Program-made: the position numbers and the translations under genes | Shown here: piece by piece, positions 17,004 to 26,047 of the stretch | Layout of the letters: each line of letters begins with the position of its first letter | Numbering within the stretch: the stretch's first letter is position 1 | Notes under the pieces: model-generated | Seen by the model: the letters and a program-made list of their open reading frames with translations, nothing else | Database searches by the model: none | Told to the model about the DNA's origin: nothing | From: Microbacterium fluvii | GTDB taxonomy: Bacteria; Actinomycetota; Actinomycetes; Actinomycetales; Microbacteriaceae | Assembly: GCF_025515205.1 (NCBI RefSeq) | Contig: NZ_JAOPFX010000003.1 | Coordinates: 248,001 to 312,000, forward strand | Direction: 5' to 3' | DNA length: 64,000 bases

Positions 17004-18155
17004 ATGAAGCTCGAGCCCCTCATCGGCGACGACCCGCGCGACGTGCTGCGGGGTCTGCGCGGCGCGCTGCACGGCGCCGGCCCTGCGCTGGCGCTGGGGG
17101 CTGCGGGGGAGCCGCCCGCCGCGGAGGTCGCCGGCGGCACGGCGGTGGTCGTCACCACGAGCGGCTCCACCGGCATCCCCAAGAGCGTCGTGCTCAGCCG
17201 CGACGCGCTCACCTCCAGCGCCATGGCGACGGCTGCCCGCATCGGCGACGGGGCGTGGCTGCTGGCGCTGCCGGCGACCTACGTCGCGGGACTGCAGGTG
17301 CTCGTGCGCTCGCTCGTCGCCGGCCGCGAGCCCTCGATCCTCGCCGGTTCGTTCTCGCCGGCCGCCTTCGCGGCGGCGGCGAACGGCATGGCCTCGAGCG
17401 TCGGCGGTCAGCGGGTGCCCGCCTACACCTCGCTCGTGCCCGCGCAGCTGGTGAAGCTGCTCGATGCGGCCGATCACGACGCCGACGTGCGCCGCGCGCT
17501 CACCTCGTTCGCGGCGATCCTCGTCGGCGGGCAGGCGCTGCCGCCCGCCGTGCGCGAGCGTGCCGACGCGGCGGGCGTGCGCATCGTGCGCACCTACGGC
17601 TCGACCGAGACCAGCGGCGGCTGCGTCTACGACGGCCGCCCGCTCGACACCGTGCGCATGCGTGTCGTCGACGGCGAGCTGCAGATCGGCGGCCCGACCC
17701 TGGCCGACGGCTACCTCGGCGACGCCGAGCTCACCGACCGCGTCTTCGTGCGCGACGAGGGGCGCTGGTACCGCACCGGCGACGCGGCGCTCATCGACGA
17801 CGGGATGCTGCGCATCCACGGCCGCATCGACAACGTCATCGTCTCGGGGGGCATCAACATCTCGCTCGACCGCGTCGAGCAGGCGGTGCGCGCGATCCCG
17901 GGCCTCGCCCAGGCCGTCGTCGTCGGGGTCGATGATCCGACCTGGGGGGAGGCCTCGGTCGTCGTCGCGCCGCGCGGCGAGGCGCTGCGCCGCAGCGAGG
18001 CCGAGCAGCTCGACCACGCCCGCGCCGCCGTCTCGCAGGCCGTCGGTCCGCACGCGCGCCCGTCGCGGCTCGTGCTCGTCGACGAGCTGCCGGTGCTGCC
18101 CAGTGGCAAGCCCGACCGTGAGGCGATCCGCCGCGCGGTCGCCGCACTGCACTGA
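17004..18155 (+). CDS. menE: o-succinylbenzoate-CoA ligase
   Basis: This 383-residue adenylate-forming enzyme activates o-succinylbenzoate with ATP and CoA, making the MenB substrate. The family P-loop TTSGSTGIPKSV is at residues about 49-60, and the A-motifs RTYGSTETSGG and YRTGDAALIDDGMLRIHGRIDN are clear. The C-terminal lysine of the mobile domain is in LPSGKPDREAIRR. The protein is shorter than the Escherichia coli form but near the usual size in actinobacteria. The start is the ATG two bases after the menB stop; an upstream extension overlapping menB is not used. Confidence 0.94.
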   Translation: MKLEPLIGDDPRDVLRGLRGALHGAGPALALGAAGEPPAAEVAGGTAVVVTTSGSTGIPKSVVLSRDALTSSAMATAARIGDGAWLLALPATYVAGLQVLVRSLVAGREPSILAGSFSPAAFAAAANGMASSVGGQRVPAYTSLVPAQLVKLLDAADHDADVRRALTSFAAILVGGQALPPAVRERADAAGVRIVRTYGSTETSGGCVYDGRPLDTVRMRVVDGELQIGGPTLADGYLGDAELTDRVFVRDEGRWYRTGDAALIDDGMLRIHGRIDNVIVSGGINISLDRVEQAVRAIPGLAQAVVVGVDDPTWGEASVVVAPRGEALRRSEAEQLDHARAAVSQAVGPHARPSRLVLVDELPVLPSGKPDREAIRRAVAALH

Positions 18156-18159
18156 CCCA

Positions 18160-18207
18160 CAGCATCCGCCCCGCCCTCTCCCGCAGCATCCGCCCCTCCC
18201 TCTCCCG
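18160..18207. repeat. 24-base tandem duplication
   Basis: Two copies of a 24-base unit beginning CAGCATCCGCCCC and ending CCCTCTCCCG lie head to tail at 18160-18183 and 18184-18207 with a single G/T difference. They directly follow menE and abut the large inverted repeat. Confidence 0.8.
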
Positions 18208-18271
18208 CAACTTGGCACCTGCTGTCGCTCAGCGGCGCCCGCATGCGGCGACAGCCGCCAAGTTGCGGAGG
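18202..18271. repeat. Long imperfect palindrome between convergent genes
   Basis: CCGCAACTTGGC (18205-18216) pairs with GCCAAGTTGCGG (18257-18268), and inside it CTGTCGC (18222-18228) pairs with GCGACAG (18248-18254). The whole can form a 65-70-base hairpin between menE and the convergent VOC gene. It looks like a dispersed REP-type element and may also stop transcription from both sides. Confidence 0.75.
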
Positions 18272-18279
18272 AGAGAAGG

Positions 18280-18663
18280 TCAGGCGGCGGTGTCGGCGGC
18301 GGTGTCGACGACGCAGAAGCGGTTGCCCTCGGTGTCTTCGAGCACGACCCAGTCGGCATCCTCCGGATAGCCGTGCCAGTCCACTTCGCGCGCCCCCAGC
18401 GCGAGCAGTCGAGTGACCTCCGCCGCCTGATCGTCGGCATAGAGATCGAGATGGATGCGGGGAGGATAGGCCTGCGGATACCCCGTCACCGAGAGGGCCA
18501 CGCTCGCCCCAGGCGCATCCCAGTGCTCCTTGTAGGGCGGGTCGAGGATCACCCAGTCCCCGCTCGGCTCGCCGCGGTTCACGTAGCCCAGCGCCGCGCG
18601 CCAGAACTCGCCGGCCCGCGCGATGTCTTCGACCGTCAGCACGATGGTTCCGATGCTCAGCAT
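18280..18663 (-). CDS. VOC (glyoxalase/bleomycin-resistance fold) family protein
   Basis: This 127-residue protein starts with the typical VOC strand MLSIGTIVLTVEDIARAGEFW and has the second half-module HLDLYADDQAAEVTRLLALGA followed by VVLEDTEGNRFCVV. Potential metal ligands are the histidine of RIHLDLYA and the glutamate of LEDTEGN. The ATG at 18663 follows a G-run usable as a ribosome-binding site; a longer upstream frame is not supported. The family includes enzymes, antibiotic-binding proteins and sensors, so no reaction can be given. It lies between menE and menA but is on the opposite strand. Confidence 0.82.
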   Translation of the reverse strand: MLSIGTIVLTVEDIARAGEFWRAALGYVNRGEPSGDWVILDPPYKEHWDAPGASVALSVTGYPQAYPPRIHLDLYADDQAAEVTRLLALGAREVDWHGYPEDADWVVLEDTEGNRFCVVDTAADTAA

Positions 18664-18733
18664 CCCCCCATTGTCGAGGGCGACGCGCGCCGGGAACACC
18701 CCCTCATCGGCGGGCCGACTAGGATCGCCAGTC

Positions 18734-19711
18734 GTGGCGACGCAGAGCAAGAAGCGCAAGAACCCGGCCCCCCGCAAGGCCTCCACCGGCGGCAATCCCG
18801 CGCGGCCCAAGCAGCACGGCGACCCCCGTCACGTGCAGAAGGCGACGCTCGGCGACTGGATCGGCGCCGCGCGGCTGCGCACGCTGCCGCTGGCGGTCAC
18901 CCCCGTCGTCATCGGCACGGGCGCCGCGCACGTGGTCGATGTGAGCTTCCACTGGGTCATCGCGCTGTGCTGCCTCATCGTGGCCGTGGCGCTGCAGATC
19001 GGCGTCAACTACGCCAACGACTACAGCGACGGCATCCGCGGCACCGACGACCACCGCGTGGGTCCCGCGCGCCTCACCGCGAGCCGCAAGGCGAAGCCTC
19101 GCACGGTGCTCACGGTCGCCCTCGTCTTCTTCGCGCTCGCCGCAGTGACGGGGCTCGCGATCGTCATCCGCACGGGGCAGTGGTGGATGCTGCTGGTCGG
19201 GGCTGCGAGCATCGTCGCCGCCTGGTTCTACACGGGCGGCAAGCGCCCCTACGGCTACGCGGGTCTGGGAGAGGTCTTCGTCTTCGTCTTCTTCGGACTC
19301 GTGGCGACCCTCGGCACGACCTGGGTGCAGGCCTTCGCGCTGCCGCAGGAGGCGTGGCTCGGCGCCGTCGCGGCGGGCCTGTTCGCCTGCGCCGTGCTGC
19401 TGGCCAACAACCTGCGCGACATCGAGCAGGACAGAGCGGCCGGCAAGCGCACGCTGTCGGTGCTGATCGGCCGCCGCGCCACCCAGGTGCTGTTCACCGT
19501 GTTCGTCCTGGTGCCGTTCGCGATCGGCGTGATGCTGGCGCTGTTCTACCCGATCGCCTGGCTCACGCTGCTGGCGCTGCTGGGCGCACTGCCGGCGATC
19601 CTCATCGTCTGGACCTACCGCCAGCCGCGCGAGCTCGTCGTCGCGCTCGGCGTGACCTCGCTCACGTCGTTGGCCTACGGCCTGCTGCTGGCCTGGGCGT
19701 ACTTCGGCTGA
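18734..19711 (+). CDS. menA: 1,4-dihydroxy-2-naphthoate polyprenyltransferase
   Basis: This 325-residue integral membrane UbiA-family enzyme attaches the polyprenyl tail to DHNA, giving demethylmenaquinone. The first aspartate-rich motif NYANDYSDGIRGTDDHR and the second, NNLRDIEQDRAAGKRTL, bind the diphosphate through magnesium, and about eight to nine membrane helices are visible. The N-terminal 45 residues are basic and proline-rich, longer than in many homologues. The GTG at 18734 is chosen because TAGGAT (18720-18725) lies eight bases before it, suggesting a near-leaderless mRNA. The prenyl donor is probably made by the polyprenyl synthase at 26 kb. Confidence 0.94.
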   Translation: MATQSKKRKNPAPRKASTGGNPARPKQHGDPRHVQKATLGDWIGAARLRTLPLAVTPVVIGTGAAHVVDVSFHWVIALCCLIVAVALQIGVNYANDYSDGIRGTDDHRVGPARLTASRKAKPRTVLTVALVFFALAAVTGLAIVIRTGQWWMLLVGAASIVAAWFYTGGKRPYGYAGLGEVFVFVFFGLVATLGTTWVQAFALPQEAWLGAVAAGLFACAVLLANNLRDIEQDRAAGKRTLSVLIGRRATQVLFTVFVLVPFAIGVMLALFYPIAWLTLLALLGALPAILIVWTYRQPRELVVALGVTSLTSLAYGLLLAWAYFG

Positions 19712-19723
19712 GCCGCGGCGCGC

Positions 19724-19999
19724 TCAGCGCTCGGCGGCATCGGATGCCGCATCCTCCACGTCCTCATCGGTCGGGGCCGCGTCGCGGCGGCTCGCGCGGC
19801 GCTCGGCGAGTCCGGCGCTGACCTCGCTCCGAGGGCGGCCCAGGAACAGCACCGACAGGCTCAGCCCGATGAGGGCGGCGAAGATCGCGGCGAGCCAGTA
19901 GTACTCGCGCAGGATCGGGAAGAGCATCATGATGCCGAACGGCACGAGAAAGGCGGCGAGCCGCAGCACGGTGTAGACGACAGCGGAGCGGACCTTCAC
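19724..19999 (-). CDS. DUF4229 domain membrane protein
   Basis: This 91-residue protein has two membrane helices (AAFLVPFGIMMLFPIL and WLAAIFAALIGLSLSVLFL) and a charged cytoplasmic tail rich in Arg, Asp and Glu. It matches DUF4229, a small actinobacterial family usually found near men and cytochrome genes; its function is unknown. A TAGACT hexamer (20006-20011) ends six bases before the GTG start, predicting a leaderless mRNA. It is convergent with menA, with 12 bases between the stops. Confidence 0.85.
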   Translation of the reverse strand: MKVRSAVVYTVLRLAAFLVPFGIMMLFPILREYYWLAAIFAALIGLSLSVLFLGRPRSEVSAGLAERRASRRDAAPTDEDVEDAASDAAER

Positions 20000-20075
20000 C
20001 CCACCAGTCTAAATCGGCACCGAGCCGTGACCTGCGGGCGAGCCGCCGGTGCGACGCGCGCCTAGGATGGGACAC

Positions 20076-20429
20076 GTGCCACGGGTACTGCTGATCCTCG
20101 CCCTGGTGGCGACCGCGTTCTGGGTCTACACCGTCGTCGACTGCGCGGTGCAGCCCCCGACCCGCCACCGCGGTGTGAGCAAGCCGGTGTGGATCCTCAT
20201 CGTCGTGCTGCTGCCGGTGCTCGGCGGCATCCTCTGGTTCGCCGTCGGCCGCGCACGCGCCTCGTCGCTGCGGGTGGGGCTGGCTCCCGACGACGACCCC
20301 GAATTCCTCGGCAGCATCCGCGCGAAGGCCGATCAGGACGAGCGCATCCGCAAGCTCGAAGAGGAGCTGGCGCGCCTCGACGCGGAAGACGACGACGACC
20401 CTCGGCCCTCGAGCGGGACGGCCGGCTGA
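20076..20429 (+). CDS. PLD-nuclease-N-terminal (PLDc_N) domain membrane protein
   Basis: This 117-residue protein has two membrane helices (LLILALVATAFWVYTVVDC and PVWILIVVLLPVLGGILWFAVGR). The joining segment and the GGILWFAVGR ending are characteristic of the PLDc_N/DUF-type small membrane protein family. The tail holds a predicted helix of charged residues (RIRKLEEELARLDAEDDDD). A TAGGAT box at 20063-20068 ends seven bases before the GTG, so the mRNA is probably leaderless. menD starts two bases after its stop, so it leads a short operon. The function is unknown. Confidence 0.85.
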   Translation: MPRVLLILALVATAFWVYTVVDCAVQPPTRHRGVSKPVWILIVVLLPVLGGILWFAVGRARASSLRVGLAPDDDPEFLGSIRAKADQDERIRKLEEELARLDAEDDDDPRPSSGTAG

Positions 20430-20430
20430 C

Positions 20431-22221
20431 GTGCCTGCCGCGTCACCGGCGACGGATGCCGCCGCGGCCCTGCTGTGCGGTCTCGTCGCGCAGGGTGTGC
20501 GTCACGTCGTGCTGAGCCCCGGCTCGCGGTCGCAGGCGCTCGCCCTGGTCGCTGCCGAACTCGAGCGCCGTGGCGAGATCTCGCTGCACGTGCGCATCGA
20601 TGAGCGCGTCGCCGGTTTCACGGCACTCGGCATCGGCCGCGAGAGCGGCATGCCGGCGGTCGTCGTCTGCACGTCGGGCACGGCGGCGGCCAACCTGCTG
20701 CCCGCCGCCCTCGAAGCGCACCATGCGGGCGTGCCGCTGCTGCTGTTGACGGCCGACCGGCCTCCCGAGCTGCGCGGCGTCGGTGCCAACCAGACGACGC
20801 GTCAGCCGGGCATGTTCGCCCCCACCGTGCGGTTCGAAGCCGACCTTCCCGTCCCAGAGACCGTCGACCAGGGCGGCGACAGCGAGCAGTCCGCGATGCT
20901 GCGCGAGGTCGCCGAGCAGGCGCTGAGCGCGGCGCTCGGCGCCGGCACCCGGTCGCCGGGCCCCGTGCACCTGAACCTGCCGTTCCGCGAGCCGCTGGCG
21001 GGCCCCCTGCCGCAGTGGCTGGGCGCTCCTGCGCCGGAGGCACCGGCATCCGTCGATCTCGACGCGGCGCCCGAAGAGCCCGTGCCCGACGACGAGTCGT
21101 TCGGCGCGCTCTACCAGGGCGGCGGCGGCATCGGCGAGTCGGACGTGCCGATCGACACGGCCGATGAGCCGTTCGTGCTCACCCGCGGGCCGCGCACCGT
21201 CGTTATCGCCGGCGCCGATGCGGGTGCGGATGCCGAAGAGCTGGCGCACCTGGGCGGCTGGCCGCTCGTCGCCGAGATCGTCAGCGGCGCGCGCTACGGC
21301 CGCAACCTCGTGCACGGCTATCGCGAACTGCTGCGCGACGCCGACCTCGGTGGACGTGTGGAGCGGGCGGTCGTGCTCGGGCACCCCACCCTCAGCCGCG
21401 AAGTCGTGGCGCTGCTCTCACGCGCCGACGTCGACGTCTACGCCGTCCGCGGTCCTGGCGAGCCCCTCAACCTCAACGGGGCCACCACGCCCGTCGACCT
21501 CGTCGCGGTCGCCGTCGGAGAGACCGACCGGGAGTGGGTGGGCGCATGGCTGCGGGCCTCGCAGGCGGCGGCCGTCGATCTCGCGCCTCCCGCGCCGGAT
21601 GCTGCCGGCCTCTCGTCGGCCGTTCCGGGCGAGCGTCTGCCGGCCATCGCCGCCGAGCTCGCCGTGTTCCGTGCGCCCCTGGACCGCACGACGCTCGTCG
21701 ACGCGGTGTGGCGGGCGACGTGGCCGCACGACCGTCTCGTGTTCGGATCCTCGCGCCTCGTGCGCGTGGCCGACGCGGTGCTGGGCGGCAAGAAGGTGCC
21801 CGTGCACGCCAACCGGGGTCTCGCCGGCATCGACGGCACGATCGCGACCGCGATCGGGGTGGCCCTGGCCAGCCAGCGCGACGGCGCGCCAGGGCTCACC
21901 CGCGTGCTCGTGGGCGACCTGACCTTCTTGCACGACGTCGGGGCGCTGCTGCGCACGCCGGGCGAACGCGAGCCGCGCGTGCAGGTGATCGTCGGCAACG
22001 ACGGCGGCGGCACGATCTTCGACGGGCTCGAGGTCTCGTCGGTCGCCGACGCCGCGGCGATGGAGCGCGTGCTCTACACGCCGCAGACGGCCAGGATCGC
22101 CCAGCTCGCCGAGGCGTACGGCTGGGAGCACCATCGCGTGACGACGCGCGCCGCTCTCGATCAGGCCCTGACGGCGCCCGTCGGCGGCCGGCAGATCATC
22201 GAGGTGCCGCTGGACCGCTGA
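20431..22221 (+). CDS. menD: SEPHCHC synthase
   Basis: This 596-residue thiamine-diphosphate enzyme condenses isochorismate with 2-oxoglutarate, the first committed step of menaquinone synthesis. The N-terminal domain has the catalytic-glutamate region HVRIDERVAGFTALGIG and the CTSGTAAANLLPAALEA loop. The C-terminal cofactor motif is VGNDGGGTIFDGL near residue 520. The GTG start lies just after the stop of the PLDc_N gene. The gene is about 1.7 kb from menF on the opposite strand. Residues 205-255 are rich in Asp, Glu and Gly and look like an insertion compared with compact MenD proteins. Confidence 0.95.
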   Translation: MPAASPATDAAAALLCGLVAQGVRHVVLSPGSRSQALALVAAELERRGEISLHVRIDERVAGFTALGIGRESGMPAVVVCTSGTAAANLLPAALEAHHAGVPLLLLTADRPPELRGVGANQTTRQPGMFAPTVRFEADLPVPETVDQGGDSEQSAMLREVAEQALSAALGAGTRSPGPVHLNLPFREPLAGPLPQWLGAPAPEAPASVDLDAAPEEPVPDDESFGALYQGGGGIGESDVPIDTADEPFVLTRGPRTVVIAGADAGADAEELAHLGGWPLVAEIVSGARYGRNLVHGYRELLRDADLGGRVERAVVLGHPTLSREVVALLSRADVDVYAVRGPGEPLNLNGATTPVDLVAVAVGETDREWVGAWLRASQAAAVDLAPPAPDAAGLSSAVPGERLPAIAAELAVFRAPLDRTTLVDAVWRATWPHDRLVFGSSRLVRVADAVLGGKKVPVHANRGLAGIDGTIATAIGVALASQRDGAPGLTRVLVGDLTFLHDVGALLRTPGEREPRVQVIVGNDGGGTIFDGLEVSSVADAAAMERVLYTPQTARIAQLAEAYGWEHHRVTTRAALDQALTAPVGGRQIIEVPLDR

Positions 22222-22260
22222 GCCCGTGACAGCGGGGCCGCCGGAGGGAACAATGGCGGA

Positions 22261-23124
22261 ATGACCGCGAAGAGCCAGCAGAACTGGGACGCCGACCCCG
22301 CCGAGACCCTGCGCGTGGGGGAGGGATTCTCTCTCGCCGCCGTCGACCCCGACTCCAAGCCCGGCTACGAGGGCGACAAGAAGGACGGCGCGGAAGACCT
22401 GGCCGCCGGCGTCGCCGAGCTCGACGAGCTGCAGGAGAAGCTCTTCGCCGCGAGCCGGGTCGATGCCACCGACGCCTCGGTGCTGCTGGTGCTGCAGGCG
22501 ATGGACTCGGCGGGCAAGGGCGGCATCGTGCGCCACGTGATCGGCGCCGTCGATCCGCAGGGCGTCTCGCTCACGGCGTTCAAGAAGCCCACGGCCGAGG
22601 AGCTCGCACACGACTTCCTCTGGCGGGTCGAGCGGCGCCTGCCCGAGCCGGGGTTCATCGGGGTCTTCGACCGCTCGCACTACGAGGACGTGCTGATCGG
22701 CCGGGTGCGCGAGCTCGCGCCGGCGGACGAGATCGAGCGGCGCTACGGCGCGATCAACGACTTCGAGAAGCGCCTCGTCGACGGCGGCACGCGCGTGGTC
22801 AAGGTCATGCTGCACATCTCGCCCGACGAGCAGAAGGAGCGGCTCATGGAGCGGCTCGACCGCCCAGACAAGCACTGGAAGTACAACCCCGGCGACGTCG
22901 ACGAGCGCGAGCTGTGGCCCGCCTACATGCAGGCCTACCAGACGGTCTTCGAGCGCACCTCGACAGAGCACGCGCCTTGGCACGTCGTTCCGGCGAACGC
23001 CAAGTGGTACGCGCGGCTGGCGGTGCAGGCCCTGCTGCTGCAGGCGCTCGAAGACATCGACCCGCAGTGGCCGGCGGCGACCTTCGACGTCGAGGCCGAG
23101 AAGGCACGGCTCGCCGCGAGCTGA
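22261..23124 (+). CDS. Polyphosphate kinase 2 family protein
   Basis: This 287-residue protein carries the PPK2 signatures: Walker A MDSAGKGGIVRHV at about residue 81, Walker B FDRSHYEDVLIGRV at about 136, and the lid-helix arginines in EQKERLMERLDRPDKHWKYNPGD. The enzyme transfers phosphate between polyphosphate and nucleotides. The single-domain length suggests it phosphorylates nucleoside mono- or diphosphates using polyphosphate. Which nucleotide cannot be told from the motifs alone. It stands alone 40 bases after menD and has no evident operon partner. Confidence 0.9.
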   Translation: MTAKSQQNWDADPAETLRVGEGFSLAAVDPDSKPGYEGDKKDGAEDLAAGVAELDELQEKLFAASRVDATDASVLLVLQAMDSAGKGGIVRHVIGAVDPQGVSLTAFKKPTAEELAHDFLWRVERRLPEPGFIGVFDRSHYEDVLIGRVRELAPADEIERRYGAINDFEKRLVDGGTRVVKVMLHISPDEQKERLMERLDRPDKHWKYNPGDVDERELWPAYMQAYQTVFERTSTEHAPWHVVPANAKWYARLAVQALLLQALEDIDPQWPAATFDVEAEKARLAAS

Positions 23125-23127
23125 CGC

Positions 23128-23889
23128 CTACGCCGGGCGCAGACCGCGGGCGGCCCACGCGGTCGCCGTCACGCTGAAGTGCCCGTCGGGCACGAGCGGC
23201 CGGGCGGCGGCCCGCACGCGCTCGCGGTCGGCGGGCGAGAGCGCCGCGAGCTGGCGCCCGGCCGGGGCGACGCCGAGCGTGTACGGCTCCCACCAGTCGT
23301 CGAAGCCCGCGATCGGCACCTGGACGCTCAGCTCGGCTTCGGTCACCTCGCCACAGCCGGCCTTCTCCAGCAGCGCGCGCAGATCGCCGCGGTGGGCGCC
23401 CACCCGGTGTGACTCGTCTTCGACGTCGTCGACCACGTCGGCCAGCGCCGAGAAGAACAGACTCTGCGGCGCGCGGCCGCCCGCGAAGTCCCAGACGCAC
23501 GCGGCGACCACGCCGCCGGGGCGGGTGACCCGCAGCATCTCGCGGGCGCCGGCATCGGCATCCGCCATGAAGTGCACCACGAGCTGCGCCAGCGTCGCCG
23601 AGAAGACGGCATCGGCGAAGGGCAGTGCCTCGGCGGAGGCGCGGCGGATGTCGGCCAGGGGGAAGCGGGCGGATGCTGCTGCCGCGAAGCTCTCGGAGGG
23701 ATCGACGCCCGACAGCTGCTCCTCGCCTGCCCGCCGGGCGAGCACAGCGGTGAGGGCACCGGGACCGCAGCCGACGTCGAGGAGGGCACCCGGCGGGGGA
23801 GCGGCGAACGCGGCGAAGCGCTCGGCCAGCGGCACCGAGAAGCGCCCCATGAACCGGTCGTACGACTGTGCCGCGACCTCGAACGACAT
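23128..23889 (-). CDS. Class I SAM-dependent methyltransferase
   Basis: This 253-residue protein has motif I as [16 protein letters not shown], motif II as [20 protein letters not shown], and motif III as [17 protein letters not shown], all typical of small-molecule methyltransferases of the UbiE/Methyltransf_11 type. The N-terminus [24 protein letters not shown] resembles that group too. The substrate is unknown; the SAM-binding half is canonical. A TAGACT hexamer at 23897-23902 ends seven bases before the ATG, predicting a leaderless transcript. It lies downstream of menF on the same strand, 24 bases away. Confidence 0.88.
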   Translation of the reverse strand: MSFEVAAQSYDRFMGRFSVPLAERFAAFAAPPPGALLDVGCGPGALTAVLARRAGEEQLSGVDPSESFAAAASARFPLADIRRASAEALPFADAVFSATLAQLVVHFMADADAGAREMLRVTRPGGVVAACVWDFAGGRAPQSLFFSALADVVDDVEDESHRVGAHRGDLRALLEKAGCGEVTEAELSVQVPIAGFDDWWEPYTLGVAPAGRQLAALSPADRERVRAAARPLVPDGHFSVTATAWAARGLRPA

Positions 23890-23913
23890 GGCGCGGAGTC
23901 TACGCCCGCGGCC

Positions 23914-25209
23914 TTACGCGAGCGCGTCGACGATGGGACGGAACTTCACCCGCGTCTCGAGCAGCTCGGTCTCGGGGTCGCTGCCGGCCACGATCCCGGC
24001 GCCGGCGTGGGCGACCACAGGGATCGTGTCGCTGAACGCCGCATAGCGGTGCGCGGGGGCCGCGCCGATCTGCGCACACCGCAGCGCGATCGCCCACTCG
24101 CCGTTGCCCGCCGCGTCGATCCACCCGACCGGTCCCGCGTAGCGGCCGCGGTCGAAGGGCTCGAGCCGCCGGATGAGATCCAGCGCCACGGGCGTGGGCG
24201 TGCCGGCCACCGCGGCGGTCGGGTGCAGCGCGGCCACGAGGTCGAGCGCCGACGCGTGGTCGGCGAGCTCGCCCGCGACGTCGGTGGCGAGGTGCCAGAG
24301 GTTCGGCAGCTCGAGCACGAAGGGCTCGTCGTCTGCCCGCAGCCCCCGGGTGTGCGATTCGAGGGCGTCGAGCACGCTGCGCACGGCGTAGCGGTGCTCG
24401 CCGATGTCTTTGCCGCTGTGCGCGAGAGCGGCGGATGCTGCCGCATCCTCGTCGGCGTCCGCTCCGCGCGCGACGGTCCCTGCCAGCACCCGTGCCGTCA
24501 CGGCACCGCCCGAGACGGTCACGAGGGTCTCCGGACTCGCGCCGATGAGGCCGTCGACGGCGAAGGTCCAGGTGTCGGGGTAGCCGTCGGCCAGGGAGCG
24601 GACGAGTCGGCGCAGATCGGCGCCGGCCGGCAGCGTGCCGACGACGTCGCGCGCGAGCACGACCTTCTCGACCTCGCCCGCCGAGATGGCCGCGAGCGCG
24701 CCGCGCACGGCATCCTCGTACCCTGCGGGGTCGAGCGAACCCGGCCCGAGGGTGGCCGACCAGTACGCCCCGAACGGAATCCGCTGCGCGGGGGGCTCGG
24801 CGAGATCGGCATAGGTCGGGCGGATGCGGGTGATCCAGGAGCGCCCCGCATGCCGGCCGACGACCGCACGGGGCACGATGAGACGACTGGTCGCGGTGGA
24901 GCGCTCGTCGAACACGAGCGTGCCGAAGGCGACGAGCCCCGTGCCGGGAAGGCCGACCGGGTCGTCGACGTGCGCTGTCGCGGCGATGCGCCGCCACGCC
25001 TCCGACGGCGAGGGGGCATCTGCCGCGTCGACGCCCGGGGGCAGGTGGATGCCGTGCTCGTAGCCGCCGACACTGCCGAGTCCGACGATCCCGTCGCCTC
25101 GGCGCAGCCAGACCAGCGGATCGCGCGGGTCGGCGTAGGCCAGCAGATCGTCGATCGGGTCGATCTCGCGCGTCTCGACGACGAGTCGAGGAGCAGGCGA
25201 GCCGGTCAC
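23914..25209 (-). CDS. menF: Isochorismate synthase
   Basis: This 431-residue chorismate-binding enzyme makes isochorismate for MenD. The conserved C-terminal segments are visible: [60 protein letters not shown] and the catalytic [16 protein letters not shown]...YAGPVGWID...[10 protein letters not shown]. The GTG at 25209 has GGAGGA directly before it and a TACGAT hexamer at 25216-25221, so it may be leaderless. It is divergent from menG (starts 57 bases apart). The enzyme could also feed a siderophore pathway, but the men context makes menaquinone the likely role. Confidence 0.92.
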   Translation of the reverse strand: MTGSPAPRLVVETREIDPIDDLLAYADPRDPLVWLRRGDGIVGLGSVGGYEHGIHLPPGVDAADAPSPSEAWRRIAATAHVDDPVGLPGTGLVAFGTLVFDERSTATSRLIVPRAVVGRHAGRSWITRIRPTYADLAEPPAQRIPFGAYWSATLGPGSLDPAGYEDAVRGALAAISAGEVEKVVLARDVVGTLPAGADLRRLVRSLADGYPDTWTFAVDGLIGASPETLVTVSGGAVTARVLAGTVARGADADEDAAASAALAHSGKDIGEHRYAVRSVLDALESHTRGLRADDEPFVLELPNLWHLATDVAGELADHASALDLVAALHPTAAVAGTPTPVALDLIRRLEPFDRGRYAGPVGWIDAAGNGEWAIALRCAQIGAAPAHRYAAFSDTIPVVAHAGAGIVAGSDPETELLETRVKFRPIVDALA

Positions 25210-25266
25210 TCCTCCATCGTAGACGCGGCGCCGAGACCGCCGATCGGCCCGCCTAAGCTTGGTCGG

Positions 25267-25995
25267 GTGAGCGCTGAACCCAACCGGGCCGACCTCGGCA
25301 AAGACCCCGCCCGCGTCAGCGGCATGTTCGACGAGGTCGCCGCGGGCTACGACCGCACCAACACGGTGCTGAGCCTGGGCAACGACAGGCTCTGGCGGGC
25401 AGCCACGACGCGCGCCGTCGCTCCGCGCCGCGGGCAGCGCATCCTCGACCTCGCCGCCGGCACCGGGGCGAGCTCCGTCGCACTCGCCGCCAGCGGTGCA
25501 GACGTGGTCGCCGCCGACTTCTCGGCGGGGATGATCGCCGAAGGCCGGCGTCGGCACGGTCGCATCCCGAACCTCACCTTCGTCGAGGCTGACGCCACGG
25601 CGCTGCCCTTCGGCGACGACGAGTTCGACGCCGTGACGATGTCGTTCGGACTGCGCAACGTCAACGAGCCGAAGAAGGCGATCGCCGAGCTGCTGCGGGT
25701 GACCAAGCCCGGCGGCAGGCTTGTCGTCTGCGAATTCTCGCAGCCGCCCTCTCGCGTCTTCAACGGCTTCTACCGCTTCTACAACGACCGCATCCTGCCC
25801 GTCGTGGCCAAGGCGGTCAGCACCAACGCCGAGGCCTACGACTACCTCAACGAGTCGATCAAGGACTGGCCCGACCAGCGCACGCTCGCCGCGTGGCTGC
25901 GCGAGGCGGGGTGGACCGACGTCGCATGGCGCAACCTGTCGTTCGGCATCGTCGCGCTGCATCGGGCCACCAAGCCGGCAGCATCCGGTCGCTGA
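25267..25995 (+). CDS. menG: Demethylmenaquinone methyltransferase
   Basis: This 242-residue UbiE/MenG-type enzyme performs the last step of menaquinone synthesis. Family motifs are present: [19 protein letters not shown], the SAM loop [34 protein letters not shown] with SFGLRNV, and [14 protein letters not shown]. The GTG at 25267 is used because TAAGCT (25254-25259) ends seven bases before it, typical of the leaderless genes in this window; a longer upstream frame overlaps menF on the other strand and is not credible. The last codons and stop are contributed by the first copy of an 18-base tandem repeat. Confidence 0.95.
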   Translation: MSAEPNRADLGKDPARVSGMFDEVAAGYDRTNTVLSLGNDRLWRAATTRAVAPRRGQRILDLAAGTGASSVALAASGADVVAADFSAGMIAEGRRRHGRIPNLTFVEADATALPFGDDEFDAVTMSFGLRNVNEPKKAIAELLRVTKPGGRLVVCEFSQPPSRVFNGFYRFYNDRILPVVAKAVSTNAEAYDYLNESIKDWPDQRTLAAWLREAGWTDVAWRNLSFGIVALHRATKPAASGR

Positions 25996-26021
25996 GCCTG
26001 TCGCGGTCGCTGAGCCTGTCG
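25986..26021. repeat. 18-base perfect tandem repeat over the menG stop
   Basis: CGGTCGCTGAGCCTGTCG occurs twice head to tail (25986-26003, 26004-26021) and is followed by AAGCG. The first copy supplies the last arginine codon and the TGA of menG. It looks like a short dispersed intergenic element. Confidence 0.8.
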
Positions 26022-26047
26022 AAGCGCGGCCCGGTAGGCTGGACGGC

